A DNA stretch of 64,000 nucleotides from Calothrix sp. PCC 7716 (GCF_019977735.1 NZ_AP025019.1:310001-374000), one strand, 5' to 3'; shown: positions 45,416 through 54,578, numbered from the stretch's first letter. Made by a program: numbers and translations. Notes: a model not told the origin generated them from the sequence alone.

Positions 45416-46063
45416 ATGTCAGATAGTATAAATCAACCTGGGGAACATGACGCGGTTCTGGGGAACAAAAAGGTTAATACATTCGGCGCCGTATTGGGAG
45501 GAATACAAGGAGTAAAGCACCGATTAACTTCTGAAGTTGTTGAACATCGAATAACTGCTTTGGATGAAGCACTTAAATATGAACATGAAGGATTAAATTG
45601 TGTTATAAAAGCTTTGAATGACCCAGATGAGTTAGTGAGAGTTCATGCATATGAACTTTTGAAGAAAATAGAGGCATTGGAAATTAATATAATATTAGAT
45701 ACATTTCGTCAAAAATATTACCTGGTTCATTTTGACGGTGTTTATCAAAGGGAAAAATATAATGGTTGCTACGGCTATATTCGATTTTATGTTGATGGAA
45801 CAGTTATCACCGTAGGCTCTACAGGCAATCCTGAACAAATATCAAAATGGTTTAACAAGGAATCTGAAAATCAATATTTAGGTAGAGGCAGTTACACCGT
45901 TAACGATAAAATAATTAAATTCTCATCAAATTCTGCTTGTGGAATAATCGATTATTCGGGAGAAATTGATGTAGAGAAGAAAGCAATTTTTATTGAATGG
46001 CATAGTCATATTAACGGTCGTAGTGGAAATGATGAATATTATTTTGTGAAACTATCATCTTAA
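45416..46063 (+). CDS. HEAT-like cyanobacterial protein, 215 aa
   Basis: The N-terminus follows a known cyanobacterial pattern: EHDAVLGN...FGAVLGGIQGVKHRL, SEVVEHRITALDEALKYEHE, then ALNDPDELVRVHAYELLKKI, a single HEAT-type repeat. The C-terminal 110 residues are different, with a YLVHFDGVYQREKYNGCYGY beta part that looks like a separate domain (GTVITVGSTGNPEQI...GRGSYTVNDKIIKFS). The combination suggests a fusion of a scaffold module to a small beta domain of unknown function. Confidence 0.55.
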   Translation: MSDSINQPGEHDAVLGNKKVNTFGAVLGGIQGVKHRLTSEVVEHRITALDEALKYEHEGLNCVIKALNDPDELVRVHAYELLKKIEALEINIILDTFRQKYYLVHFDGVYQREKYNGCYGYIRFYVDGTVITVGSTGNPEQISKWFNKESENQYLGRGSYTVNDKIIKFSSNSACGIIDYSGEIDVEKKAIFIEWHSHINGRSGNDEYYFVKLSS

Positions 46064-46102
46064 ACGGCGTTACTTTCCCCATCCTTAACTTTTTCCCAAA
46101 CT

Positions 46103-46273
46103 TTACCATAATCTTTGTACAACATTACAGTAGTAAATTATAAGCGGAAAATCATCCCACTTACAACGAACTCCTTTATCGGTCATGCGAATGCATGTAC
46201 CATAATACTTTTTATCGTCGTCGAGATAACGCCAAACTCGGTCATTAATTTTTACTGATGGGTGTTTAGGCAT
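46103..46273 (-). CDS. Small hypothetical protein, 56 aa
   Basis: A short frame starting MPKHPSVKINDRVWRYLDDD and continuing KKYYGTCIRMTDKGVRCKWD, then ending in a less natural tail. A neighbouring frame continues VMLYKDYGKVWEKVKDG to about 46064, so a frameshift near 46130 may have shortened a protein of about 70 residues. No family recognised. Confidence 0.4.
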   Translation of the reverse strand: MPKHPSVKINDRVWRYLDDDKKYYGTCIRMTDKGVRCKWDDFPLIIYYCNVVQRLW

Positions 46274-46373
46274 AATCAATATACTTATTATAACTGCTAC
46301 GATTTGTCACCATAGAAGCATATCAAAATATGTAGGCGCCACTGAACGGTTACGTACAAAAAAGGGATGTATT

Positions 46374-47348
46374 TTAACTATCATATTCATCTGATGTCAA
46401 TGATTCTAAAATATCACGAGGTGTTTGTGAATTTATCATAAGATTTGTATGAAATGAATAGTTGTTTTTCTTGGCTAAAGCTCTAATAATGTGTATGGGT
46501 GTTTTTTTATTATAAGCCATTTTTGTTAAGACTGACCCAGATTTATCTTTTAATAAAATTTCTAAAATTTTTATACTAACATTTGGATTGGCTGCAACCG
46601 TTTCTCTAATGCGTTTAGACTTATTTTTTGCTAACATTTTTAAAATTTCTTCAGGCGTATTTATATTACTAGCAACACTAATACGAACATCTACATATTT
46701 ATCTTGTGATAACAGTGATAAAGCATTCTTTGGCGTATTAAAGTTTTTAGCGGTTGCTTCGCGTACTTCCTTATGTTCGTCAAATGCTAATTTTTCTAAA
46801 ATATCACCAGGTGTATATTCGTTTACAGCAACATAAGTTCTCACACGTAGATTATCATCTTTTGCACATATTTCCAATAAAAATGCTGATTTTATTTTCA
46901 AAGCAGCACGTTGACGAATCGATATATTCTCGTTATATACCCCCCATTCTTGAAAAAATAATGGTGCATCATCCATCCCAAAAACTTTATAACTATCTGG
47001 GTAAGTATTATACATCTCTTCAAGAAAACTAGGGTTTTCCAAAAGTATTAAACTCAAAGCAATATTGTTTAGTACTTCAACGGGACAACAATCAAAATCA
47101 AATAATTCTTTTAATGTATCTGGTGCTGTATTGGGGTTTTTAGCAATCGCGCTCAGAATACTTTTGGACTTTTCATACTGCGGTGGCATTACTTCCGAGT
47201 ATGGGTCAGCATCATAAAAAGACAGTAACATTGCTGATTTTTCTTTTAATGCCAATTCTCGAAGAACTTCTGCGGGTGTGTTCTCATCTAATGCCACTTC
47301 CATATTGTTACTCAAACTAACGGCGCCTTTCTGTGAATCATGATACAT
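46374..47348 (-). CDS. Leucine-rich-repeat-variant (LRV) protein
   Basis: A 324-residue protein with repeats of about 23 residues in the LRV style: NTPAEVLRELALKEK, AIAKNPNTAPDTLKELF, YTPGDILEKLAFDEHKEVRE, NTPEEILKMLAKNKSKRIRE, NPNVSIKILEILLKDKSG and others. The repeated NP/NTP...IL..LA....VR signature forms a superhelix used for protein contact. It has no signal peptide. ATG 47303 is an alternative start. The middle (residues 120-160) is less regular. Confidence 0.8.
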   Translation of the reverse strand: MYHDSQKGAVSLSNNMEVALDENTPAEVLRELALKEKSAMLLSFYDADPYSEVMPPQYEKSKSILSAIAKNPNTAPDTLKELFDFDCCPVEVLNNIALSLILLENPSFLEEMYNTYPDSYKVFGMDDAPLFFQEWGVYNENISIRQRAALKIKSAFLLEICAKDDNLRVRTYVAVNEYTPGDILEKLAFDEHKEVREATAKNFNTPKNALSLLSQDKYVDVRISVASNINTPEEILKMLAKNKSKRIRETVAANPNVSIKILEILLKDKSGSVLTKMAYNKKTPIHIIRALAKKNNYSFHTNLMINSQTPRDILESLTSDEYDS

Positions 47349-47764
47349 GAACTGGCGCGTATAATCGTAAACACTCAGATAATTGAATTACAGGTGTCTA
47401 TTTTCCACTTTTACTTACATATAGTTATGTAAAGATATAAACGAATGGGTATGCCGAGTTTAATATAGTACAATAAATGGATAATTACGGTGCCAACATC
47501 CACGATATATTTAATTCAATAAGCAATAAGTTATGATGTTTGGGGTAAGAAATAAACATCGCACCCACTTATACACAGCAGTAGATTATTATTACGTGCG
47601 CTTATAGGAAGTGTTGAGGGTGTTGCGGCGCCACCGTTTGAACTTGCCAGTATTCGGATTGGTCAGCGTACCAAACAAACCAGTAGATTATGATAAATTG
47701 CAACAGCGCATTATAAATCTCATAACTCAAAATTATGATAATTAACATTAGCATCAATAAAGCA

Positions 47765-47861
47765 TTGGCGCCATTCAATGAAAAAACCTCGAACGATTAA
47801 TTCGAGGCGCATTCAATTAAATAAGCGTAGTGTCAATGTAATAGTGGGAAATCATGGCGCC
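47765..47861. repeat. Direct repeat, copy 1 (gene tail plus terminator)
   Basis: About 97 bp closely similar to 49305-49404. It contains the CCTCGAA / TTCGAGG terminator and, at its right end, a TCATGGCGCC that in copy 2 is the stop and last codons of a gene. Copy 1 therefore looks like a duplicated gene tail next to a different gene. Confidence 0.75.
47781..47807 (-). terminator. Rho-independent terminator (minus strand)
   Basis: Read on the minus strand, a 7-bp stem CCTCGAA / TTCGAGG with a 7-base loop is followed by TTTTTT. It lies 111 bp beyond the stop of the gene ending at 47918. Confidence 0.8.
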
Positions 47862-47917
47862 GATGCAATATTTAACAATCACAACGAAAGGTGCCAATTT
47901 TAGTGTTTTATAGTTGT

Positions 47918-48436
47918 TTAAAGTAAAGCTTCTTGCATAAAGTTGAGTTGAGAGACAATTCGCGTGCGTATCAAACTGGCGCCTGCCGCTGCAATTTCTT
48001 CTCTATCTGAGTCAGTCAGAAGTTCTTTGAGTAAAGATTTTAGTACTTGCCTATTGGATATAAATTCTTCGGTGTATAAATCATCTTGTGATAAAACAGC
48101 TTTGATATGAGGAATCGCTGTATCTGTTGGCGCCAATAATCTATTTTTTATACAAGCTCTCGCAACTCGCGTAATTTGCTTGGTGCCGTCTCCTAAGTTC
48201 AAGGCTTCAATATTTAATCGTGCTTCGCGGTTCAGGGATATACGCAAAGTAGTCAGGCGCCCAAGCAAAGGTAAGTCTGATAATAGTTTACCTATTAGTG
48301 GAGTCCAATCCAAGCCGGCGCCGATATTTCCCCCTACCTCATCTTCGGCTGCAATCGCTTGCTGCATATACTCAGGGTCGAGCATTAAATCAAGGGGATT
48401 AGAAACATCGTGGATTTGTTCTTTTAAGTTGTTCAT
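47918..48436 (-). CDS. Hypothetical protein coupled to a GNAT gene, 172 aa
   Basis: ATG 48436 (MNNLKEQIHDVSNPLDLMLD) has GGAGG placed exactly at the stop codon of the upstream GNAT gene, so the two are translationally coupled. The protein has an EDEVGGNIGAGLDWTPLIGK segment and a helical, leucine-rich rest (RLTTLRISLNREARLNIEAL). No recognised domain. The longer frame from 48478 lies inside the GNAT gene and is rejected. Confidence 0.5.
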   Translation of the reverse strand: MNNLKEQIHDVSNPLDLMLDPEYMQQAIAAEDEVGGNIGAGLDWTPLIGKLLSDLPLLGRLTTLRISLNREARLNIEALNLGDGTKQITRVARACIKNRLLAPTDTAIPHIKAVLSQDDLYTEEFISNRQVLKSLLKELLTDSDREEIAAAGASLIRTRIVSQLNFMQEALL

Positions 48437-48437
48437 T

Positions 48438-48998
48438 TTAACCTCCTTGTAAACGTCGGCGCCAAACAGGGTACTCAAAGTATACTAGCTCATCATAATC
48501 TTCATCGGGTTCCAAGTCGTACATTCCCCGGTTGTCATAAAACTTTTCAGAACCTGGGAGAGCATGTAACCCAACTCTCCCTTCGTAACCAAGTTCTAAG
48601 CTTCTTTCTCTGGTAAATAATAGTAGATTAGTTCCAACGCCTCGAAGTTTTGGGGGATTTTGAATATCTTTCCTGTTTAATGGCGCCGTAGCGATGTAGT
48701 AAATATAAACTAAACGCTTTCCACGTGTAATTTGTGAACCGTGCATGGTTGTTTCGATAACCAGCAAGCCTTCAGTTTGGTTTTCACACTCAACCGCATA
48801 GCCTTCGTAATTATCGTACCTAGAAATCATTCTAAGTTTTACCATTAAATCCCATAATTTATCTTCCTGTTTGTACTGTGTGAGCAACGCAACCCATTCA
48901 TTTTCAAAATCTCCAACATGCTTAGTAGTTAAATTGACAATTGTTGCCTCTACAGTTGAGTTGTCGATACTCCTATTTAAATAAATATTTTTTGACAT
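48438..48998 (-). CDS. GNAT-like acetyltransferase
   Basis: A 186-residue protein. The second half has a GNAT layout: VYIYYIATAPLNRKD (strand beta-4), LRGVGTNLLLFTRERSLELG (motif A), RVGLHALPGSEKFYDNRGM (motif B). The first half (AVECENQTEGLLVIETT) fits the N-terminal strands. Substrate unknown. First gene of a two-gene coupled operon with 47918-48436 and ended by the terminator at 47781. Confidence 0.65.
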   Translation of the reverse strand: MSKNIYLNRSIDNSTVEATIVNLTTKHVGDFENEWVALLTQYKQEDKLWDLMVKLRMISRYDNYEGYAVECENQTEGLLVIETTMHGSQITRGKRLVYIYYIATAPLNRKDIQNPPKLRGVGTNLLLFTRERSLELGYEGRVGLHALPGSEKFYDNRGMYDLEPDEDYDELVYFEYPVWRRRLQGG

Positions 48999-49304
48999 TT
49001 ACTACCCCTGATGTTCGTTATTTATATTAAAAATAATAATATCAATAAAATTTTACCTTCTAAAAGCATATGCTAATAATGCGATTAAGTCAATCAAGCA
49101 ATAATAATATTCAATATTAATTATCATCAATATAAAGATAGCAAAAAATGGTAAATAATATTCTAATATTGATATTAATCTTACTGGCAGCAAAGCCCTC
49201 AACTATTATAAAAAGCATAACTACAACAATTGTAATAAAAATATAATTCAATATTATAAAAAAGCATATTGATACAAATTCGATGTGGTGCTTAAATATC
49301 AAAA
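48999..49304. other. AT-rich gap
   Basis: Very AT-rich. A minus-strand hydrophobic frame (49117-49314) occurs here but has low-complexity composition and no ribosome site, so it is not called as a gene. Confidence 0.45.
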
Positions 49305-49404
49305 TTGGTGCCACTCAATGATAAAACCTCGAACGATTAATTCGAGGCGCATTCAATAAAATAAACTACGTGTCAATTGATTAATGGCAGAAAATCATGG
49401 CGCC
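49305..49404. repeat. Direct repeat, copy 2
   Basis: Original-looking copy of the 47765 repeat: it spans the terminator and the last codons of the gene at 49395-50249. Confidence 0.75.
49321..49347 (-). terminator. Rho-independent terminator (minus strand)
   Basis: Same CCTCGAA / TTCGAGG stem as at 47787, followed on the minus strand by TTTTAT. It lies 48 bp after the stop of the gene ending at 49395. Confidence 0.8.
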
Positions 49405-50249
49405 TCCATAATTTCAAGTACCGACTCGAACCACCTCAAATGTTGCACTGTTTTATCACGCCCCTTCGCTGTGCCAAGTGTTAGCTGTGAATGTGGTTTA
49501 CCTTTATCAGTAGCGAGATAATCAGGATTGCCCTCTGGGTTACGCACTTGAAAACCCTGTTCAATCAATAATTTATTCACACGTTGTGATGACCAGGTAT
49601 CACCAGTGCGTTCTGCGAGTATCTCACCTAATTGTTTCGGTGCCAACAATTTTTCTTCCACTGGGACTAGCAGCATTGACTTCGCTTCTTCCGCTTCTGG
49701 TAACAAGTGAGGATACCTTTTACTCATCGCGTTGAGTTTGGCGCCTGCTACTAATTTTATGTCAAGTCCCGCTTTACCGAGTGTCAAATCAAGCAAGTTT
49801 GATATTTCTTCTAAGGTCGGTATTGGGAGTTGTGGTTGTGGTTGAGGTTGTGGCGCCTGTTTTTCCTGTTGTTCCCACCCTTTAATTTGCTGCATCCATT
49901 TACGAATACCAAAAGTCCGAAACGCTTGGCATACTAACTTGGCTTGCCGTGTACAATATCTTCCAGCATCATATCCGTAGTACTCTAAGATAATCCCAAC
50001 AGCAATATCTGGAATACCAGCAGTTAACCAATCATTTAGGTTTGCGGATTCAAACCCTTGCTGCATGAGCTTTTTAGCTAATTCTGATGGTTCCAGGTTT
50101 GCACTACTAAATGCTTTTCTTAATGCTGTATCACTTACACCTGCTAGCCTACCCGCTGCGCGAACACTAGCTTTTCCTCTTCCCTGAATATCGACTTCAA
50201 TCTCTGATTGTATTTGCTCAACAACCGATGCTATTTCTATCTGCCCCAT
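49395..50249 (-). CDS. Hypothetical plasmid/phage protein with HTH-like start, 284 aa
   Basis: AGGAG ten bases upstream selects ATG 50249 (MGQIEIASVVEQIQSEIEVD) over the longer frame from 50351. Residues 20-55 (GKASVRAAGRLAGVSDTALR) look like a DNA-binding helix-turn-helix. A cysteine-containing helix follows (YCTRQAKLVCQAFRTFGIRK), then a Pro/Gln linker (QAPQPQPQPQLPIP). The C-terminal domain (LLAPKQLGEILAERTGDTWS through HSQLTLGTAKGR) resembles phage antirepressor C-termini. Probably a regulator; the antirepressor reading is tentative. Confidence 0.55.
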   Translation of the reverse strand: MGQIEIASVVEQIQSEIEVDIQGRGKASVRAAGRLAGVSDTALRKAFSSANLEPSELAKKLMQQGFESANLNDWLTAGIPDIAVGIILEYYGYDAGRYCTRQAKLVCQAFRTFGIRKWMQQIKGWEQQEKQAPQPQPQPQLPIPTLEEISNLLDLTLGKAGLDIKLVAGAKLNAMSKRYPHLLPEAEEAKSMLLVPVEEKLLAPKQLGEILAERTGDTWSSQRVNKLLIEQGFQVRNPEGNPDYLATDKGKPHSQLTLGTAKGRDKTVQHLRWFESVLEIMEAP

Positions 50250-50418
50250 AATCAAAGATGCTCCTATACATGTGTTTTGGGCTGCCTGCACCGAAACGTA
50301 GAACGTGCATACACTCTTGGGTAAGTCGTCACGAACGAGAGCGTCACTCATGCATTAGCTCATAAATAAAAGAAAGAAAGAGACGTAGCTAATACGTCTC
50401 AAACAGTGATGGAAAATC

Positions 50419-50721
50419 TTAAGCAGTTTGTTGTAATTGCGGGTTTGAATCAATTGCAATAATCAGCAGAATTACTTGGTTGCTAGTATTGAATCTACCG
50501 TTGACGGTGGCATTGACGGGTTGTACTATCCATTTACCATCGAGCGCTTTGTAAAAAGTTCCAAGCAAGCGATAACTCTTCCAAACACGGTACAACTTGC
50601 CAAAATCCTTATCAAAAACGCTGTCTATCTCATAAGGTGGCACCAGTTCATTGGACTTTTTGGTATATTTGCACTGGTCGAATTGCATCAAAAATTGAGG
50701 CTGAATCGTTTTTTGAGTCAT
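50419..50721 (-). CDS. Hypothetical protein, 100 aa
   Basis: Begins MTQKTIQPQFLMQFDQCKYT with KSNELVPPYEIDSVFDKDFG and a beta-rich centre (YRLLGTFYKALDGKWIVQPV). Its stop lies 170 bp upstream of the next gene on the same strand. No recognised domain; a real gene by composition. Confidence 0.45.
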   Translation of the reverse strand: MTQKTIQPQFLMQFDQCKYTKKSNELVPPYEIDSVFDKDFGKLYRVWKSYRLLGTFYKALDGKWIVQPVNATVNGRFNTSNQVILLIIAIDSNPQLQQTA

Positions 50722-50824
50722 AATCAGTGTATTCCTATGTGTTTATGGGATTAGAGAGGCGCTTCAGATTGGTAGTCGGGGGCGCCTTCTCTATATACAT
50801 AATTGTAAACTTGTTAATTAACAC

Positions 50825-50847
50825 TTGTCAAAATGTCTAGTTGACAA
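50825..50847. promoter_or_regulatory. Inverted repeat upstream of the XRE regulator
   Basis: TTGTCAA (50825-50831) and TTGACAA (50841-50847) form a perfect 7-bp inverted repeat with a 9-base spacer, 36 bp before the ATG of the regulator. The right arm overlaps a TTGACA -35-like box. This is a likely operator for autoregulation. Confidence 0.6.
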
Positions 50848-50882
50848 TTAACATATACTTGTAGAGTTGGTTTATAGTGCTT

Positions 50883-51131
50883 ATGGCGGTGAAGGTAAGG
50901 CGAATTATCAAACATGAGATTGATGTCCCTGGATTGGGGGAACGCATTAAAATTGCAAGGGAGGCTAGTAACCGTCCAGTTACAAAACTTTGCAAAGAAG
51001 TGGGTATTTCAAGAAACTATTGGTATCAGTTGGAGGCTGAAGCAGTGTTGGGTGGTGTAGCTATTGACACGCTTCGCAAAATTGAGTCTGTTTTGGGTAT
51101 TGACTTAGGGGTACAGTTTGACGAGGAATAA
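50883..51131 (+). CDS. XRE-family transcriptional regulator
   Basis: An 82-residue protein with a helix-turn-helix of the XRE/Cro type: LGERIKIAREASNRPVTKLC, KEVGISRNYWYQLEAE, IDTLRKIESVLGIDLG. ATG 50883 is preferred; an ATG-like GTG at 50877 would add two residues. It probably binds the TTGTCAA/TTGACAA inverted repeat just upstream and represses itself. It stands divergent from the 100-aa gene, which may be under the same control. Confidence 0.8.
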   Translation: MAVKVRRIIKHEIDVPGLGERIKIAREASNRPVTKLCKEVGISRNYWYQLEAEAVLGGVAIDTLRKIESVLGIDLGVQFDEE

Positions 51132-51462
51132 TTGCACAGGAATTAATACATCTGGTGGCAACAAGCCGAAACATTTGTAGAATAGGCACACTATTACAAC
51201 TCTTACACGGAAACGGTGACTTTCATTTACCTACATCCAAGGTTGACTCATACTCGATGACTTTGACGATGACAATAGTGACAATATCGTCAGTAAGAAA
51301 GTTTACTGTGCTAGCTAAGATATTTTTAATGGCGCCGACTGACTTATGTGTTTAGTCATTATGAGGTTTTCAGTAGTAACGCGCTTATCGAGTGGCGCCG
51401 TACTTTATATTTTTGCAATGATAGTGATTAGTAGTAAAACTTGCGCTCTTAAATAAAACACT
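51132..51462. other. Gap without a recognised gene
   Basis: A plus frame (51155-51355) starts plausibly but turns into low-complexity Thr/Ser/Val residues. Two GGCGCC sites. Nothing supported. Confidence 0.4.
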
Positions 51463-51720
51463 ATGACAACTAATTTACCTATTAAATTAGAACATTTACC
51501 CAATAATTTACCATTAGATGGCGCCGTTCGCATCGAATTGGTGGAAGGTGTACCGATTTTTCGCGCTTCTGCTACTGTAATTGAACGCATTGAAACATTA
51601 ATGGCACGCAGTCGTGAGTCGTCATTAACTCTTGATGAAGAAAACGAATTAGATCGGTATGGGGAGTTAGACGACTATCTAAGCTTAGTTAACCGTATAA
51701 TGCGCGCGCGTGACTTATGA
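51463..51720 (+). CDS. Conserved cyanobacterial small protein, 85 aa
   Basis: Begins MTTNLPIKLEHLPNNLPLDG and continues AVRIELVEGVPIFRASATVI, ERIETLMARSRESSLTLDEE and DRYGELDDYLSLVNRIMR. This is a common cyanobacterial type, with a beta N-terminal part and a helical, acidic end, resembling antitoxin-like proteins that often come as the first gene of a pair. The usual HNH/toxin-like partner is not visible downstream. Ends 28 bp before the next frame opens. Confidence 0.6.
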   Translation: MTTNLPIKLEHLPNNLPLDGAVRIELVEGVPIFRASATVIERIETLMARSRESSLTLDEENELDRYGELDDYLSLVNRIMRARDL

Positions 51721-51787
51721 CGGTGCCAACATCGCTGTTATATAATTAATAAAAAAAATTCGCGAGTCAGACAATCAAGAAAAACGG

Positions 51788-52516
51788 GTGCTACCACCAA
51801 TCATCAAGCCTAAAAAGAATATAGAAATTACCCCTCCTGTAGAACCCACAGAAGAAAATTCTGATAAACCTGCAAGAGAATTATTGTTTACAGCAGTAGG
51901 TATAATTTCAGGTGCAGTAGAGTTCGTAGAAGATACAAGGTCTGCCACCGTCACAGTTGGTGGTAATAAATACCCATTATTCTACATACCCAATAATAAA
52001 GGCTCAGTAGCTTTTGACGCGCTAAGAAAGAATATAGCTTCAACTGGAAATAATAATTATCGTTTAATAGTTTATCCCAAAGTAACTCACTTCCCAGGAC
52101 GAGATAAACCACATCAAATAGGATTCCAGCTTGTAGCATTTGACTCTGGTAATAATGAAGGGATGTATGGGGAATTAAAAGACCTGCAATTTAAACTTAG
52201 TGGGATATGGCAATTTATCCCTGTGTGCCAAACTCCTTGTATTTCCATCTTCAAAAACTTTACAGAACAAAGATTAGAATATATCAAAAAGTCAGATGTT
52301 ACCAAACGGGTTAAATTCATGAAAGCTAGTCATCTTCCTTTATTTTGGAAGGATGCACTTGTACCCCCGTTTAGATTTAATCCCAAGGTGCCGAAGGAAG
52401 AGCAGGGACGACCATACTTTGTTTCTATCATAGCTAAGTTCCTTCCTTACAAAAATGCATTCGGCTTCGAGTCACTTGCAAGGGATGCCATTACAAGAGG
52501 CGCCGAAGTTTCTTAA
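51788..52516 (+). CDS. Hypothetical protein with lost ATG and possible late frameshift
   Basis: GTG 51788 gives 242 residues, but conserved-looking residues run upstream in frame to an ATA at 51749 (IKKIRESDNQEKRVLPPIIK), so an ATG may have mutated to ATA. The centre is beta-rich (AVGIISGAVEFVEDTRSATV, SGIWQFIPVCQTPCISIF). After about 52495 a neighbouring frame reads QEAPKFLKASKKMKAEALSL to 52658, a plausible native C-terminus; the switch point falls on a GGCGCC. Nucleic-acid binding is conceivable from the basic tail. No family recognised. Confidence 0.5.
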   Translation: MLPPIIKPKKNIEITPPVEPTEENSDKPARELLFTAVGIISGAVEFVEDTRSATVTVGGNKYPLFYIPNNKGSVAFDALRKNIASTGNNNYRLIVYPKVTHFPGRDKPHQIGFQLVAFDSGNNEGMYGELKDLQFKLSGIWQFIPVCQTPCISIFKNFTEQRLEYIKKSDVTKRVKFMKASHLPLFWKDALVPPFRFNPKVPKEEQGRPYFVSIIAKFLPYKNAFGFESLARDAITRGAEVS

Positions 52517-52658
52517 AGCTAGTAAGAAGATGAAAGCAGAAGCTCTCTCACTGCGTAAAGGGGAAGCGGCGCCGAAGAAAGAAGCGGTTACAGAAAATAC
52601 CCAATCCGGTAGTAAGTTTGCTATGCCTATTAAACGCAACAAGGCGGATTGTAATTGA

Positions 52659-52906
52659 AGATGGTGTTGGGAGGCACCTGTCATTTTAAATTGTCATTCA
52701 TAGTTATTAGGGAAGTGGGATAATAAAAAGGTGTTAATCTTCTAGTAAAGTATAATAAATTAAATTGGCACCACTATTTATAAACTAGTGAGGCGAATTA
52801 AAACTAAGTCTGTGAGCACGCTTGCTCGGAATGCGAATACTGACATGCATCCGAACAGTGGCAATATATTCCTTTTACCGTAGACGATGTAATTCCTTGT
52901 ATGTAG
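52659..52906. other. Gap before the methyltransferase remnant
   Basis: Noncoding. No hairpin or frame worth calling. Confidence 0.35.
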
Positions 52907-53057
52907 AATGAAAGTAAACAAATGCCTTCACAATGTATCGATTTAATCATTACTTCTCCCCCTTACTGTGTTGACGCAGTTTGTCCGTAGGACGAAAAAC
53001 GTAAAAGTTCCTATAGGGGAATAAAACCAGACAAGTACGTAGAATGGTTTATACCCT
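52907..53057 (+). pseudogene. DNA methyltransferase catalytic-block remnant
   Basis: The frame reads SKQMPSQCIDLIITSPPYCV, then after an in-frame stop DEKRKSSYRGIKPDKYVEWF and IP. SIDLIITSPPY is motif IV of beta-class DNA methyltransferases (N4-cytosine or N6-adenine), and the GIKPDKYVEWF.P continuation is equally typical. It begins where the 26-codon stump at 8252 ends, so the two loci hold complementary pieces of one ancestral gene. At 53057 it is joined directly to the middle of the nuclease-like gene, which marks a deletion. Confidence 0.75.
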
Positions 53058-53454
53058 TGGGTATCTTCCCAGGTGCCATAAGTGGGAACCACATAACATC
53101 CCAGTAATAAGCCCAACATTTGATTTATCCGCGCGTATCGGTGGCGCCGAAGCCGACTTAATTGTTGGAAACTCGATTATTAGCGTAGTTGTTGAGCGTG
53201 AATTTACGCTCACAAATCTCTACGAGCTACTAACATATACACTGCTCGATACAAACGACATGTACTCCATCCAAAAGTTAGTTTGGTTGTTCCCACTGCG
53301 TCAAACATCAGTAGTACTTGAGTGTAGCAAATTATTCCACAACATTCAGAATACACGCAAACAGTTCAAAGCAATGATTGACGAAAACTATCCTATTGAC
53401 GAGTTTAACAGTGTAAGTGACAGCATTGATACCTTAAAGTATTCATCGCACTAA
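53044..53454 (+). pseudogene. Truncated copy of the nuclease-like gene
   Basis: Corresponds to the C-terminal 45% of the protein at 8417-9316: GYLPRCHKWEPHNIPVISPT, GGAEADLIVGN, FTLTNLYELLTYTLLDTNDM, FPLRQTSVVLECSKLFHNIQ. The first 165 residues are gone, replaced by the methyltransferase remnant in another frame. Like the full copy it lacks the D-x-K catalytic element (SVVVE). The ATG at 53044 could start a 136-aa product. Confidence 0.7.
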
Positions 53455-53540
53455 ACAAAAGTAATAGCAACGTTTTGATATTGGCTTAAATGCTATTGCT
53501 AGTACTGAAGGAGGGATAATACATTAACTTATCTAGACAT

Positions 53541-53708
53541 ATGGAAAAAACAAAGATTTGGATAACACAAAAACTTGTCACCGCTTATAACGACTTTCAG
53601 GGTAATTGGGATGACCCAAGAACATGGGTCTTTAATAATAACCCAAGTACTAGCACAATGCGTGCCATCCGGCTCTTCCGTACTTTACGTGCTAAAATGT
53701 TAAGGTAA
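53541..53708 (+). CDS. Small hypothetical protein, 55 aa
   Basis: Begins MEKTKIWITQKLVTAYNDFQ with GNWDDPRTWVFNNNPSTSTM and a basic end (RAIRLFRTLRAKMLR). An AGGAGGG lies 26 bases upstream, too far to be ideal. Short but with a good start and sensible composition. No family. Confidence 0.35.
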   Translation: MEKTKIWITQKLVTAYNDFQGNWDDPRTWVFNNNPSTSTMRAIRLFRTLRAKMLR

Positions 53709-53913
53709 TTATCTTTCGTTTCAGTGAAATCAGTTAGGAAAAGGGTTTTAACCGAGCTGTTAAATTTGCCTGACGTAGTAGTATAATCCAGTCTACAAGA
53801 GGGTAAAACCTTAATTTTATCAGTAACTAAAAAGACTAAAAGTGCAGTATGCCGTTATTTGCGGTAAAAAGTCAGACCATCTACACCAAAATCAAAATTA
53901 CTTAATTAAAGAT

Positions 53914-54268
53914 TTACCGCGCTTGAGACAAGGATGTTGCGCGCGCTATTCTGTGAAATCCCAACCCAAACATATTAGCTACGGAAGCTGTACTAATACC
54001 TGCATCCGCAATTGCCGAAATAATCGCTGTTGTTACATCTTGATGACTGTATGCAATACGGTCAAACCCTTTAACTGCTGATGGTGACACATGCTCTAGT
54101 TTCATTTGTCTTTCTAGAACCATTCGACTATCGGCGCCAATTTCACGGTCAACAATAGTCACTTTTGCTTTGACCACATCTTTAATTGTTCTGATACCTA
54201 ACGGATTTCCTTGTGGTACTAACAGTCCTTCTTGCCAAGGTAAAAGGTGATTTACTCCGAAACATTAC
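53914..54268 (-). pseudogene. Periplasmic-binding-like domain fragment
   Basis: An open stretch without a start codon reads LLPWQEGLLVPQGNPLGIRT, then VKAKVTIVDREIGADSRMVL, GFDRIAYSHQDVTTAIISAI and ADAGISTASVANMFGLGF. This is the PBP-like domain seen in molybdate-type regulators and binding proteins (COG1910), with the NREIGAxSR(M)L and SHxDVAxAI...ADAGI signatures. Both ends of the domain are missing, and the frame closes after FGLGF. A relic. Confidence 0.6.
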
Positions 54269-54578
54269 TTATATTTAAAGGTTAACAAAAACATCGGTTT
54301 GACTATAAAAACATTTAGTAAGTTAGCTTTAGTGTTCAATGAACAAAAATATATAGAATATATGATTAATATTTTATTTGCTTTTACCCTGTTAAAAAAA
54401 ATACCGATTGATTAAAAACCAGGACTCTGCGTCATATATATGGTGTAAACACTAAAAGATAAATACTTAATGAAAGCAATCTTTTCGAGTTCTTTATTTT
54501 TCTTATTTAAAGTAGACGATATAAATTTATCTGACCAGTCTGAACAAGAAAAATTATATTTTATTAGAGGAAAGTAGA
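54269..54578. other. Intergenic region before the PsiE-like gene
   Basis: AT-rich noncoding stretch of about 310 bp. It should hold the promoter of the PsiE-like gene; no clear box is visible. Confidence 0.4.

Noticed and set aside
49117-49314. Hydrophobic minus-strand frame
   Set aside because: Composition follows from very AT-rich DNA (Ile/Phe/Asn); no ribosome site and no neighbour link.
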